A DNA stretch of 64,000 bases, taken from contig NZ_CP047146.1 in NCBI RefSeq assembly GCF_009834125.1, positions 1,481,501 to 1,545,500 on the forward strand. The letters run 5' to 3'. The notes below the pieces were generated by a model. That model saw only the letters and a program-made list of their open reading frames with translations, was not told the DNA's origin and did not search any database. The DNA comes from Streptomyces sp. GS7. GTDB taxonomy: Bacteria > Actinomycetota > Actinomycetes > Streptomycetales > Streptomycetaceae. Each line of letters begins with the position of its first letter. Positions within the stretch are counted from its first letter, which is position 1. Made by a program: the position numbers and the translations under genes. Below, piece by piece: positions 34,127-41,760 of the stretch.

Positions 34127-34738
34127 ATGGGAGAGCACACAGGACCCGTGAAGCGGCGACTCGGAGTGATGGGCGGCACGTTCGACCCGATCCATCACGG
34201 ACACCTGGTCGCCGCAAGCGAGGTGGCCAGCCAGTTCCACCTCGACGAGGTCATCTTTGTGCCCACGGGGCAGCCGTGGCAGAAGAGCCACAAGAAGGTG
34301 TCCCCGGCCGAGGACCGCTATCTGATGACGGTCATCGCGACCGCGTCGAACCCGCAGTTCTCCGTCAGCCGCATCGACATCGACCGCGGCGGCAAGACGT
34401 ACACGATAGACACGCTGCGTGATCTGCGCGCGGAACACCAGGACGCGGACCTGTTCTTCATCACCGGCGCCGACGCGCTCAGCCAGATCCTGACCTGGCA
34501 CGATGCCGCGGAGCTGGTCTCGCTCGCCCACTTCATCGGGGTGACCCGGCCCGGCCACGTCCTCGCGGACCCCGGGCTGCCCGAGGGAGCGGTGTCGCTC
34601 GTCGAGGTGCCCGCGCTGGCCATCTCCTCGACCGACTGCCGGGCGCGCGTCGCCCAGGGGGATCCGGTCTGGTACCTGGTACCGGACGGTGTGGTGCGCT
34701 ACATCGACAAGAAGCAGCTGTACCGCGACGATCGCTGA
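34127..34738 (+). CDS. nadD: Nicotinate-nucleotide adenylyltransferase
   Basis: A 203-residue enzyme that adenylates nicotinate mononucleotide (NAD synthesis). The nucleotidyltransferase motif is [17 protein letters not shown]; the ISSTDCR motif is near residue 165. ATG 34127 has TAGGGT 8 nt upstream (34113-34118), a likely leaderless start. A GTG seven codons later (34148) is an alternative. It heads a group with the LCP-like gene, rsfS and a phosphatase, the usual actinobacterial order. Confidence 0.95.
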   Translation: MGEHTGPVKRRLGVMGGTFDPIHHGHLVAASEVASQFHLDEVIFVPTGQPWQKSHKKVSPAEDRYLMTVIATASNPQFSVSRIDIDRGGKTYTIDTLRDLRAEHQDADLFFITGADALSQILTWHDAAELVSLAHFIGVTRPGHVLADPGLPEGAVSLVEVPALAISSTDCRARVAQGDPVWYLVPDGVVRYIDKKQLYRDDR

Positions 34739-34762
34739 CGGGGCTGACGGAAAGGGGTACCG

Positions 34763-36556
34763 GTGAGTGACCGACACGATCCGTACGGTCCGCAGGACCC
34801 GTATGCCCACGACCCGTATGCCCACGGGCAGGGTCGGGGACAGCAGAGCCACACCTACGACGCCTACGGCCGGCCGGTGCACCAGGAGGCACCGCAGCCG
34901 TCGTACGAGCAGCAGCACTACGACCCCTACGGGCAGCCGGCCCAGCAGACCGCGCCGCCGGTCCACGACGGCTACGACCCCTACGGCGCGCAGCCCGGCC
35001 AGGGCGGGCAGCCGTACCAGGCGCAGCCGGAGTACGGCTATGAGTACGGCGGCGGGCAGGTGCAGCAGCAGCCCGGCTACCCCCAGCAGTACGACCCGTA
35101 CGCGCAGCCGCAGCAGCAGCCGCACCGGCCCCACCAGGGCGAGTGGATCCCGCAGCAGGCGCCGCAGCCGGCCTACGAGCAGGTCCCCGAGCAGTTCTCC
35201 TACGGAGAGCAGCACGCCGGGGCGCCGCAGCGGAGCCCCGAGGCGCCGGCCGCGCCGGCCGGCACCGAGAAGGCCGAGCGCGCCGGAGCGGAGTCCGCGG
35301 CGCCCGACTACGGCACCGAGCAGTTCTCGTTCATCGAGGAGCCGGACGAGGACTCCGAGGACGTCATCGACTGGCTGAAGTTCACCGAGAGCCGCACCGA
35401 GCGGCGCGAGGAGGCCAAGCGGCGCGGGCGCAGCCGGATCGTCGCGCTGTCGGTCGTGCTGGCCCTCCTCGTGGCCGGCGGGGTCGGCTACCTGTGGTGG
35501 GCCGGCAAACTGCCGGGGCTCTCCGGCGCGGGCGGCGCCACCGACACGGCGGCCGGCGCGCAGAAGCGCGACGTCCTCGTCGTGAACCTGCGGGACATCA
35601 AGACCGGCAACAGCTCCACGGCCCTCCTCGTGGACAACGAGACCACCCACAAGGGCACCACCCTCCTGCTGCCCAACAACCTCATCGTCAGCAAGGACGA
35701 CGGCACCACCACGACGCTCGGCAAGTCCGTCAAGGACGACGGCACCGACCCGACACGGGAGTCCCTCAACACCCTCCTGGGCGCCGACCTCAAGGCCAGC
35801 TGGCGACTGGACACCCCCTATCTGGAGAACCTGGTCGAGACGGTCGGCGGCATCACCCTCGACACCGACACCGCCGTACCGGGCGCCAAGAAGGACGACT
35901 CCCCGCTGGTCAAGCAGGGCTCCGCCCAGACCCTCAACGGGCAGGCGGCCGTCGCCTACGCCACCTACCAGGGGCCCGGCGAGAGCGAGACCAAGCAGCT
36001 GGCGCGGTTCGGGCAGGTCATGCAGGCCACCCTCAAGAAGGTCTCCAGCGACGCGGACGGCGCCACCGCCACCGTGAAGACGCTCCTCCAGGTGCTCGAC
36101 CCGCCGCTCACCGAGGCCCAGCTGGGCAGCTCGCTGGCCCAGCGGGCGGAGCTGGCGAAGACCGGCGCCTACACCACCACGACGCTGCCCGTGCAGGCCG
36201 ACGGGACGCTCAGCCCGTCCGCGGCGGCCGGTGTCGTCAAGGACGTCCTGGGCGGCACGGTCAAGAAGACCGCCTCCGGCACGACCCCCCGGGTCGCGGT
36301 CCGCAACGCCTCCGGCGAGAAGGCCGCCACCGGCAAGGCGCAGGTCGCCCTCCTCAACGGCGGCTACACCTTCGTCGACGGCGGCAGCGACACCACGGCC
36401 GCCACCTCCCAGGTGACGTACGCGGACGCCGCACAGAAGGCGAAGGCCGCCGAGGTCGCCAAGACGCTGGGCCTCCCGGCCGGCGCGGTCACGCAGGGCA
36501 AGGTCGCCTCGAACGCGGACATCGGCGTCGTCCTGGGCCAGGACTACAAGGGCTGA
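34763..36556 (+). CDS. LCP (LytR-CpsA-Psr)-like membrane protein with LytR C-terminal domain
   Basis: A 597-residue protein. Residues ~1-170 are Gln/Tyr/Pro-rich (DPYGPQDPYAHDPYAH and similar) and disordered. One membrane helix is near 226-248 (IVALSVVLALLVAGGVGYLWW). The outside part has an LCP-like fold (DVLVVNLRD, GADLKASWRLDTPYLENLVETVGGITLDTD, LNGQAAVAYATYQG) and a terminal LytR_C domain (VAVRNASGEKAATGKAQVALLNGGYTFVDGG). LCP proteins attach glycopolymers to peptidoglycan. The usual YVRxR arginines are replaced by YATYQ here, so activity is doubtful. GTG 34763 has GAAAGGGG 5 nt upstream; it is 24 bp after nadD. Confidence 0.82.
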   Translation: MSDRHDPYGPQDPYAHDPYAHGQGRGQQSHTYDAYGRPVHQEAPQPSYEQQHYDPYGQPAQQTAPPVHDGYDPYGAQPGQGGQPYQAQPEYGYEYGGGQVQQQPGYPQQYDPYAQPQQQPHRPHQGEWIPQQAPQPAYEQVPEQFSYGEQHAGAPQRSPEAPAAPAGTEKAERAGAESAAPDYGTEQFSFIEEPDEDSEDVIDWLKFTESRTERREEAKRRGRSRIVALSVVLALLVAGGVGYLWWAGKLPGLSGAGGATDTAAGAQKRDVLVVNLRDIKTGNSSTALLVDNETTHKGTTLLLPNNLIVSKDDGTTTTLGKSVKDDGTDPTRESLNTLLGADLKASWRLDTPYLENLVETVGGITLDTDTAVPGAKKDDSPLVKQGSAQTLNGQAAVAYATYQGPGESETKQLARFGQVMQATLKKVSSDADGATATVKTLLQVLDPPLTEAQLGSSLAQRAELAKTGAYTTTTLPVQADGTLSPSAAAGVVKDVLGGTVKKTASGTTPRVAVRNASGEKAATGKAQVALLNGGYTFVDGGSDTTAATSQVTYADAAQKAKAAEVAKTLGLPAGAVTQGKVASNADIGVVLGQDYKG

Positions 36557-36578
36557 CCTGGTCGAACACCGGCACCGA

Positions 36579-36603
36579 CCGGCGGGCCCGAAAAGCCCGC
36601 CGG
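36579..36603 (+). terminator. Hairpin after the LCP-like gene
   Basis: A 9-bp perfect stem (36579-36587 with 36595-36603) with a CCGAAAA loop region; probably attenuates or ends transcription before rsfS. Confidence 0.6.
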
Positions 36604-36741
36604 GAGTGTCGGTGGTCCGTGAGACCCTTGAGGGGTACCTGACCGCTGATCCGACCGACCGGCGGGCCGCGGCGCGCCCCGGCTCCGCCGCGCGCCCAGT
36701 GCCCCGGCCGGAGAAGCACCCCCCGACCCGGAAAGCCGCTT

Positions 36742-37176
36742 GTGACCGCCACGGACCGCTCCATCGAGCTCATCAACGCCGCCGCTCTGGCAGCGGCCGA
36801 CAAGCTCGCGCACGACATCATCGCGTACGACGTCAGTGACGTCCTCTCGATCACCGACGCCTTCCTGCTGGCCTCCGCGCCCAGCGACCGCCAGGTCAAG
36901 GCGATCGTCGACGAGATCGAGGAACGACTCAACAAGGACCTCGGCGCCAAGCCGGTCCGCCGCGAGGGCGACCGGGAAGCGCGCTGGGTGCTGCTCGACT
37001 ACGTCGACATCGTCATCCACGTCCAGCACAGCGAGGAGCGGGTCTACTACGCGCTCGAACGCCTGTGGAAGGACTGCCCCGAACTCGACCTCCCCGAGGA
37101 GGCCAAGGCCACCCGTGGCAAGGCCGCCGCGCACGCCGAGGCCACCGCGGGCCACGAGGACGGAGATCTGCTCTGA
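36742..37176 (+). CDS. rsfS: Ribosome silencing factor RsfS
   Basis: A 144-residue protein that binds L14 and blocks subunit joining under starvation. The family core reads IIAYDVSDVLSITDAFLLASAPSDRQVKAIVDEIEE then WVLLDYVDIVIHVQHSEERVYYALERLW. The C-terminal ~30 residues are an actinobacterial charged tail. It starts at GTG 36742, 7 nt after GAAAG. Its stop codon overlaps the CTG start of the next gene (CTGA). Confidence 0.95.
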   Translation: MTATDRSIELINAAALAAADKLAHDIIAYDVSDVLSITDAFLLASAPSDRQVKAIVDEIEERLNKDLGAKPVRREGDREARWVLLDYVDIVIHVQHSEERVYYALERLWKDCPELDLPEEAKATRGKAAAHAEATAGHEDGDLL

Positions 37177-37826
37177 ACGGCACCAAGGGCGGCCGGGGCC
37201 GCCGCGTCGTCCTGTGGCGCCACGGCCAGACGGCCTGGAATCTGGAGCGCCGCTTCCAGGGCTCGACGGACATCGAGCTGACCGAGACCGGCCTCGCCCA
37301 GGCGCGGCGCTCGGCCCGGCTGCTCGCCGCCCTGAGGCCGGACGCCATCATCGCGTCCGATCTGCGCCGGGCGGCGGCGACCGCCGACGAGCTGGCCGCC
37401 CTGACCCGTCTCGACGTGACGCACGACCCGGCGCTGCGGGAGACCTACGCGGGCTCCTGGCAGGGCCTGACGCACGACGAGATCCTGGCGCAGTACGGCG
37501 AGCAGTACACCGCCTGGAAGCGCGGTGAGCCGGTGCGCCGCGGTGGCGGCGAACTGGAGACCGAGGTCGCCGACCGGGCCGCCCCGGTGGTGCTCAACCA
37601 CGCCGACAAGCTGCCCGACGAGGGCACCCTGGTCGTCGTCAGCCACGGCGGCACGATCCGCACCACCATCGGGCGGATGCTCGGACTGGACTCCCACTAC
37701 TGGGAGAGCCTGGGCGGCCTGTCGAACTGCTGCTGGTCCGTCCTCGGCGAAGGCGCCCGCGGCTGGCGGCTGCTGGAGCACAACGCCGGCACCCTCCCGG
37801 AGCCGGTGCTCGGCGACGACGCCTGA
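37173..37826 (+). CDS. Histidine phosphatase (phosphoglycerate mutase-like), likely CTG start
   Basis: A 217-residue protein with the RHG motif in VVLWRHGQTAWNLERRFQGS, phosphate-pocket Arg in ASDLRRAAATADELA, and catalytic His in VVVSHGGTIRT. These proteins include glucosyl-3-phosphoglycerate phosphatase and other sugar phosphatases, and the substrate is not decided. The only start near the conserved N-terminus is CTG 37173, overlapping the rsfS stop, with GGAG (37162-37165) 7 nt before it; the ORF is open upstream but within rsfS. Confidence 0.85.
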   Translation: MNGTKGGRGRRVVLWRHGQTAWNLERRFQGSTDIELTETGLAQARRSARLLAALRPDAIIASDLRRAAATADELAALTRLDVTHDPALRETYAGSWQGLTHDEILAQYGEQYTAWKRGEPVRRGGGELETEVADRAAPVVLNHADKLPDEGTLVVVSHGGTIRTTIGRMLGLDSHYWESLGGLSNCCWSVLGEGARGWRLLEHNAGTLPEPVLGDDA

Positions 37827-37938
37827 GCCCCCGGAGCGGGGGCGGCCCTCCGGATTTCACATCCGGGCAGGTCGCAGGCTAAAGTTCTTCTTGTTCGCGG
37901 CGCCGCCGGGGGAAACCCGGAGGGGCGGAACAAGACCC

Positions 37939-38011
37939 GGGGCTATAGCTCAGTTGGTAGAGCGCCTGCATGGCATGCAGGAGGTCAGGAGTTCAATTCT
38001 CCTTAGCTCCA
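37939..38011 (+). tRNA. tRNA-Ala (anticodon GGC)
   Basis: 73 nt, all arms fold. The acceptor stem has the G3-U70 pair that identifies tRNA-Ala. The anticodon loop is ATGGCAT between CCTGC and GCAGG, giving GGC. The T-arm has the TTCAATTC loop. CCA is not encoded. It is identical to the copy at 41338. Confidence 0.97.
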
Positions 38012-38018
38012 CAACCCG

Positions 38019-38052
38019 GAAGATCCCGTCTCCAGCAGGAGGCGGGATCTTC
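38019..38052 (+). terminator. Terminator of the first tRNA-Ala
   Basis: GAAGATCCCG pairs with CGGGATCTTC (38019-38028 with 38043-38052), and the inner bases also pair. It lies 8 nt after the tRNA. Confidence 0.8.
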
Positions 38053-38119
38053 GCGTTACGGCGCCCGGCTCGGCTGCGCGCTTCGGGCCGCGGGCCCGGG
38101 AGTTGGCGCGCACCGCCGG

Positions 38120-38479
38120 TCAGCGCAGCGACGACGCGGCCCAGCTGCCCTCCCCCTGCCCCTCCCACTTCCGCTCCAGCTCCGCCACGACCTCGGAGGT
38201 GGGCCGCCGATGCGCCGGGCAGCCGAGGACCGGGTCATGGACCGTGCGCAGCACCGCCGTCAGCCTGCGGCTCTCCTCGTCGGCCGGGGTGTAGACCACG
38301 ATCCGGGTCTCGGGGACCGCGCCCACCACCAGCGACGTCGATACCAGCCGCACCTCGCCGACCGAGGCGTGCCGGATCACCTTCATGCGGCGGGCGTGCG
38401 GCGCGACATCCCCGCCCGCCCACAGGCGCGCGAACTCCTCACTGGTCCCTGAAGCCGGGCGATCAGCGGGCACCCTCAC
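38120..38479 (-). pseudogene. C-terminal remnant of an XRE-family regulator (MmyB-like domain)
   Basis: Encodes up to 119 residues with the end of the MmyB-like sensor domain: SGTSEEFARLWAGGDV, then RHASVGEVRLVSTSLVV and TRIVVYTPADEESRRLTAVL. Full regulators of this type are ~270-290 residues with an N-terminal Xre HTH; the HTH and first half are missing. No ribosome site precedes the remaining ATG (38479), and homology begins about 10 codons inside it. It faces away from the MFS remnant, as in an intact divergent pair whose middle was deleted. Confidence 0.72.
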
Positions 38480-38518
38480 CTCAGGGACGCCGCCGGCACC
38501 CCGTCAACTCCACCTGCC

Positions 38519-38779
38519 ATGAAAGGCGATGGCACTGACAACGCCGCCGCGTTGGCGTCCGTGCGCCGGGAGGACGCGGCGGATGCGAGCGGGCTGGTGG
38601 TGACCGTCAACCAGGTCGGACTGCTGCTGGGAACGTCGCTTTTCGGGACGGCCTTCCTGAATCGGCTGGCGGCTGAGGGGGCGGCCGGCGCGGCGCGGGC
38701 TCTGTGGGGGAGCGTTCTCGCGCTGGCCGGCGCGGCGGTGTGCGGCTGGGCCGCCGGGGTGGCGGGACGGCGGTCCTGA
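38519..38779 (+). pseudogene. C-terminal remnant of an MFS drug exporter
   Basis: Encodes 86 residues. From about 38567 they match the last two helices of a 14-helix DHA2 exporter: REDAADASGLVVTVNQVGLLLGTSLFGTAFLN then ALWGSVLALAGAAVCGWAAGVAG. The first ~400 residues expected are absent, and there is no ribosome site or promoter of its own. The frame is open but nonfunctional as a transporter. It lies 40-90 bp from the regulator remnant, pointing to one deletion that removed both 5' ends. Confidence 0.75.
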
Positions 38780-38836
38780 CCCGGTGGGCGGTCCGTGGCA
38801 GAATCGGACGGCGCCGCCAGAGGAGGAGAGATCGCG

Positions 38837-39082
38837 ATGCCCACGAGCATCCTTGAGGAGGTCAACGACCTCCTCGACGTGGCCGAGGCGCAGGGTTATG
38901 ACTGGCTGCCGGAATACGTGCTCCGCTTCACCTGCCCTGTCGACGGTCCGGCTTCCGCGTGCGGTGGTGAGGGTTCCGCTCTCCAGTGCCCCGCGTGCGG
39001 TTCCTCCCACGTCGCCCAGGTGCTGGGCGACAACGGGGGGATTTCCTTCGTCTGTACGGCCTGCGGCCACAGTTGGAGCTGA
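38837..39082 (+). CDS. Small zinc-ribbon protein (first of a pair)
   Basis: 81 residues: a helical start (MPTSILEEVNDLLDVAEAQG), then a four-Cys zinc ribbon, CPACGSSHVAQ and CTACGHSWS (CxxC-x16-CxxC). Two further Cys occur at FTCPVD and SACGG. AGGAGG (38821-38826) is 10 nt before ATG 38837. Possible roles include nucleic-acid or protein binding. Its neighbour, 3 bp later, also has zinc-binding cysteines; the two form an operon. Confidence 0.72.
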   Translation: MPTSILEEVNDLLDVAEAQGYDWLPEYVLRFTCPVDGPASACGGEGSALQCPACGSSHVAQVLGDNGGISFVCTACGHSWS

Positions 39083-39085
39083 TGG

Positions 39086-39319
39086 ATGGGCGCCCACAGC
39101 AGGAAATGCGACTGGTGCGGCAGCGGTACGCCGATCGTCCGGGACATGGAACCGGTCAACGCCGACTACCAGTACTGGTGCGAGGAATGCGCCCGCGCCC
39201 TGGTCATAAAGGGCGACCCCATCGAGACCTACCGGGAACTCGAGGGGGAGCCGATCTACGGCCGGCTGCTGGACGAGCACTGCACGCTGAAACGGTTCTA
39301 TTCGTTCGCCACGGCGTGA
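39086..39319 (+). CDS. Small zinc-binding protein (second of a pair)
   Basis: 77 residues with CxxC at KCDWCGSG and CxxC at YWCEECARALVIKG, likely one zinc site, and a conserved-looking end (LDEHCTLKRFYSFATA). No function known. It starts 3 bp after the previous stop, without its own strong ribosome site, so it is probably translationally coupled. Confidence 0.68.
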   Translation: MGAHSRKCDWCGSGTPIVRDMEPVNADYQYWCEECARALVIKGDPIETYRELEGEPIYGRLLDEHCTLKRFYSFATA

Positions 39320-39725
39320 GTTACGGCGTGAGTTGGGGCCCGTCGGCCGGGCCGCGTACTCCCGCCACGCGGTCGTTTCCGGGCGGTGCCGGTCAGCGGT
39401 GAACACTTTCGATCGTCTTCGGTGAGTCGGAACTCCCGCGGAGCGGCTGCGCGTTCCCGCAGTACGAGCCGCCGCCGGAATCGGCCGCGGCGGCACGGTA
39501 TAGCGTGACGGGGGCGGATATGACGGACAGGGAAGAACGCGCATCGTGCCGGTGTACGGCGCGCTGTGGGCCCGGTTGTCCGGGGCGCGCGGGCCGGGCC
39601 GCCTGTAGCGCCCGTGGTGTCGTCGAGGTCCAGGGGATCGTCACGGCCCAAGGGGGCGTCAAAGCCCGTGGGGTCGGCGCGGGCCGGAGTGAGCGACGGT
39701 CAACTGCGGGGCGGGCGCGGCGGCT
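39320..39725. other. Intergenic region without a recognisable gene
   Basis: About 400 bp. Only shadow-type open frames are present. There is no strong hairpin. It separates the zinc-ribbon pair from the convergent mannosyltransferase gene. A promoter for an unlisted small RNA cannot be excluded. Confidence 0.4.
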
Positions 39726-41123
39726 TCAGATATCGCCGGCGACCGCGGCCTGACGGGGGCCGGTGCCGGTGCCGTCGCCGCCACTGTCCGCGCCGGTGTC
39801 GCCGGGACCGCCGGCACCGCCGCGGGCGTCGCGCCGGGTGAGCCGCCGCAGTCGGACCGCGGCAAGTGCCAGCAGCGTCAGCCCGGCGAGCGGGTAGACG
39901 GCGGAGAGCAGCATCTGGCCGCCGTTCTGGTGCAGTTCCGCGTGCTGGTGCCAGCGGTGCGGTACCCACCACAGCGCGAACGAGCAGAACATCAGCCCCA
40001 TCACGGCGGTCACCGCCCACCAGCGGCGCGCGGCGGCGCCGGTGTTCTCCAGGGCCTCGGAGCCGAGCAGGATCAGCATCGGGACGCCCCACACCCAGTG
40101 GTGGGACCAGGAGATCGGGCTGACCAGCAGGGCGGTCGCGGCGCAGGCGAGGGTCGCCCAGGAGCGCTGGCCGCGCAGCAGCGACCCGGCGGCCAGGGCC
40201 AGCCCGGCTGCCGCGGTCAGGGCGGCCAGGGCCAACCAGGCGGTGCCCGGGGTGTCGGTGTGCAGCAGCCGGGCCAGGGCGCCGCGCAGCGACTGGTTCG
40301 CGGTGATCTCCACCTCACCGACCCGGTCGGCGGCGAACACGATCTGCGTCCAGAAGCGGTGCGAGTCGCGCGGTAGCGCGATCGCGGAGAGGAGGACGGT
40401 GGCGCAGAACGTCCCGGTGGCGACCGCGGCCTGCCGCAGCCAGGGGTTCCAGGCGGCGCGCCGGTCCGCGCCGGAGCGGAGCATCCGGCCGGCGCGGACC
40501 GCACCGGCCAGGGCGAGGAAGACGACGAAGAGCGCCGGGGTCAGCTTGATGCCGGCCGCGATCCCGATGCCTATGCCCGCCCAGCGGTTGCCGTCCCGGC
40601 GCGTCAGGTCCCACAGCACCATGACGGCGAGCAGCAGGTTGATCTGGCCGTAGCGCAGCGTCGTCCAGACCGGCTCGCACCACACCAGCAGCGCGGAGAG
40701 CGCCAGCGTGGCCGCGGGCCGGGGCAGCCGCCGGGGCCGTCCGACCAGGCGCAGGGAGAGGTGGACGACGGCGACGAGCAGGACGAGGTTGCCGGCGGTG
40801 GCGAGGGTGCGCATCGTCCCGACGCCGAAGAAGGTCAGAGGTATGAACAGCAGCGCGGCGAAGGGCGGATAGGTGTTGGGCAGATGCGCGGAGGTGGCCA
40901 CCATGTCGTAGAGGTCCTCGCCGTTGCGGGCGGTCCAGCCCTCGGCGCGGTAGACCATGAGGTCGATCATCGACACATGCGCCAGGCGCTGGACGACCCA
41001 GAAGGCGGCGAAGGAGACCAGGCAGGCCAGTGCCGCCACGAGGGTCGGGTGGCGGCGGACGGCGCCCACGAGGGGGCGCGGACCGCGGGGGTCGGTGGGC
41101 GCTTCCAGCTCCGGCGCGGTCAC
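39726..41123 (-). CDS. GT87-family polyprenyl-phosphate-dependent mannosyltransferase
   Basis: A 465-residue integral membrane protein with about ten helices. The GT-C type first outside loop holds the acidic motif VSMIDLMVYRAEG, followed by NTYPPFAALLFIP, then RYGQINLLLAVMVLWDL and SPISWSHHWVW, all hallmarks of the GT87 (PimE-like) group. It uses polyprenyl-phosphomannose to mannosylate lipids or glycans of the envelope; the acceptor is not evident. GTG 41123 has GGGAG 10 nt upstream. A Gly/Asp-rich disordered tail follows the last helix. It is convergent with the zinc-ribbon pair and divergent from the second tRNA. Confidence 0.86.
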   Translation of the reverse strand: MTAPELEAPTDPRGPRPLVGAVRRHPTLVAALACLVSFAAFWVVQRLAHVSMIDLMVYRAEGWTARNGEDLYDMVATSAHLPNTYPPFAALLFIPLTFFGVGTMRTLATAGNLVLLVAVVHLSLRLVGRPRRLPRPAATLALSALLVWCEPVWTTLRYGQINLLLAVMVLWDLTRRDGNRWAGIGIGIAAGIKLTPALFVVFLALAGAVRAGRMLRSGADRRAAWNPWLRQAAVATGTFCATVLLSAIALPRDSHRFWTQIVFAADRVGEVEITANQSLRGALARLLHTDTPGTAWLALAALTAAAGLALAAGSLLRGQRSWATLACAATALLVSPISWSHHWVWGVPMLILLGSEALENTGAAARRWWAVTAVMGLMFCSFALWWVPHRWHQHAELHQNGGQMLLSAVYPLAGLTLLALAAVRLRRLTRRDARGGAGGPGDTGADSGGDGTGTGPRQAAVAGDI

Positions 41124-41337
41124 GGCGTACGGGCTCCCTGGACGAATCGGGCACGGCTCGCCGACAGTACCTCGGGTCCCGCCGGAGGGCCCTCGGGGGC
41201 GCTGCGGCCCGAAGGGCCTCGTCCAGGGGCGGTGGTCGGGTGACGGGCGGGCGATTTGGCAGAAGGCGGGGAGGTCCGTGTAATGTAGGCGATGCCGCAG
41301 CGGGGAGCCGGAAGGAAACCGCAGCGGAACAAGGCCT

Positions 41338-41410
41338 GGGGCTATAGCTCAGTTGGTAGAGCGCCTGCATGGCATGCAGGAGGTCAGGAGTTCAATTCTC
41401 CTTAGCTCCA
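41338..41410 (+). tRNA. tRNA-Ala (anticodon GGC), second copy
   Basis: Identical over all 73 nt to the copy at 37939. The ~20 bases upstream (CGGAACAAG with CC..GGGG) are also alike, so the duplication includes part of the leader. CCA is not encoded. Confidence 0.97.
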
Positions 41411-41417
41411 CAGAAGA

Positions 41418-41452
41418 CAGAGCGGGTCGTCCGATGCGGACGGCCCGCTCTG
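41418..41452 (+). terminator. Terminator of the second tRNA-Ala
   Basis: A 16-bp stem (41418-41433 with 41437-41452) with one G-T pair and a 3-nt loop. The rest of the gap to 41760 holds no gene; it is AT-richer around 41560-41640 and probably contains the S53 protease promoter. Confidence 0.82.
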
Positions 41453-41760
41453 CTGCGTGTTGCCCGGGGACGGCGTCCAGGGCGGGGACGTTTCTCCAAG
41501 GTTGCGCTGATATCCGGTCATCGAGGCGTCCGCCAGGGCGAGTTGGGCGTCCCCTCAGACGTCATTCCTACCCGGACATTGCCGTTCCTTGGTCTCTTCT
41601 TGGTGATCGCATATCCCTGACATGAACCGTTCACCGAAAGAGTGGCGAATCGCGTGACCGTCACATCCAACGCATTCACCGCTCGTGAGGTGCCGCGCAT
41701 CGGCGCACCGGCGCAGCGCGTCACCACGCAGCGCACCGCATCGCCACAGCAGGGGGTTAC

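Noticed and set aside
38837..39319. Zinc-ribbon genes as phage or plasmid cargo
   Set aside because: No phage or plasmid gene is adjacent, and codon use matches the surroundings.
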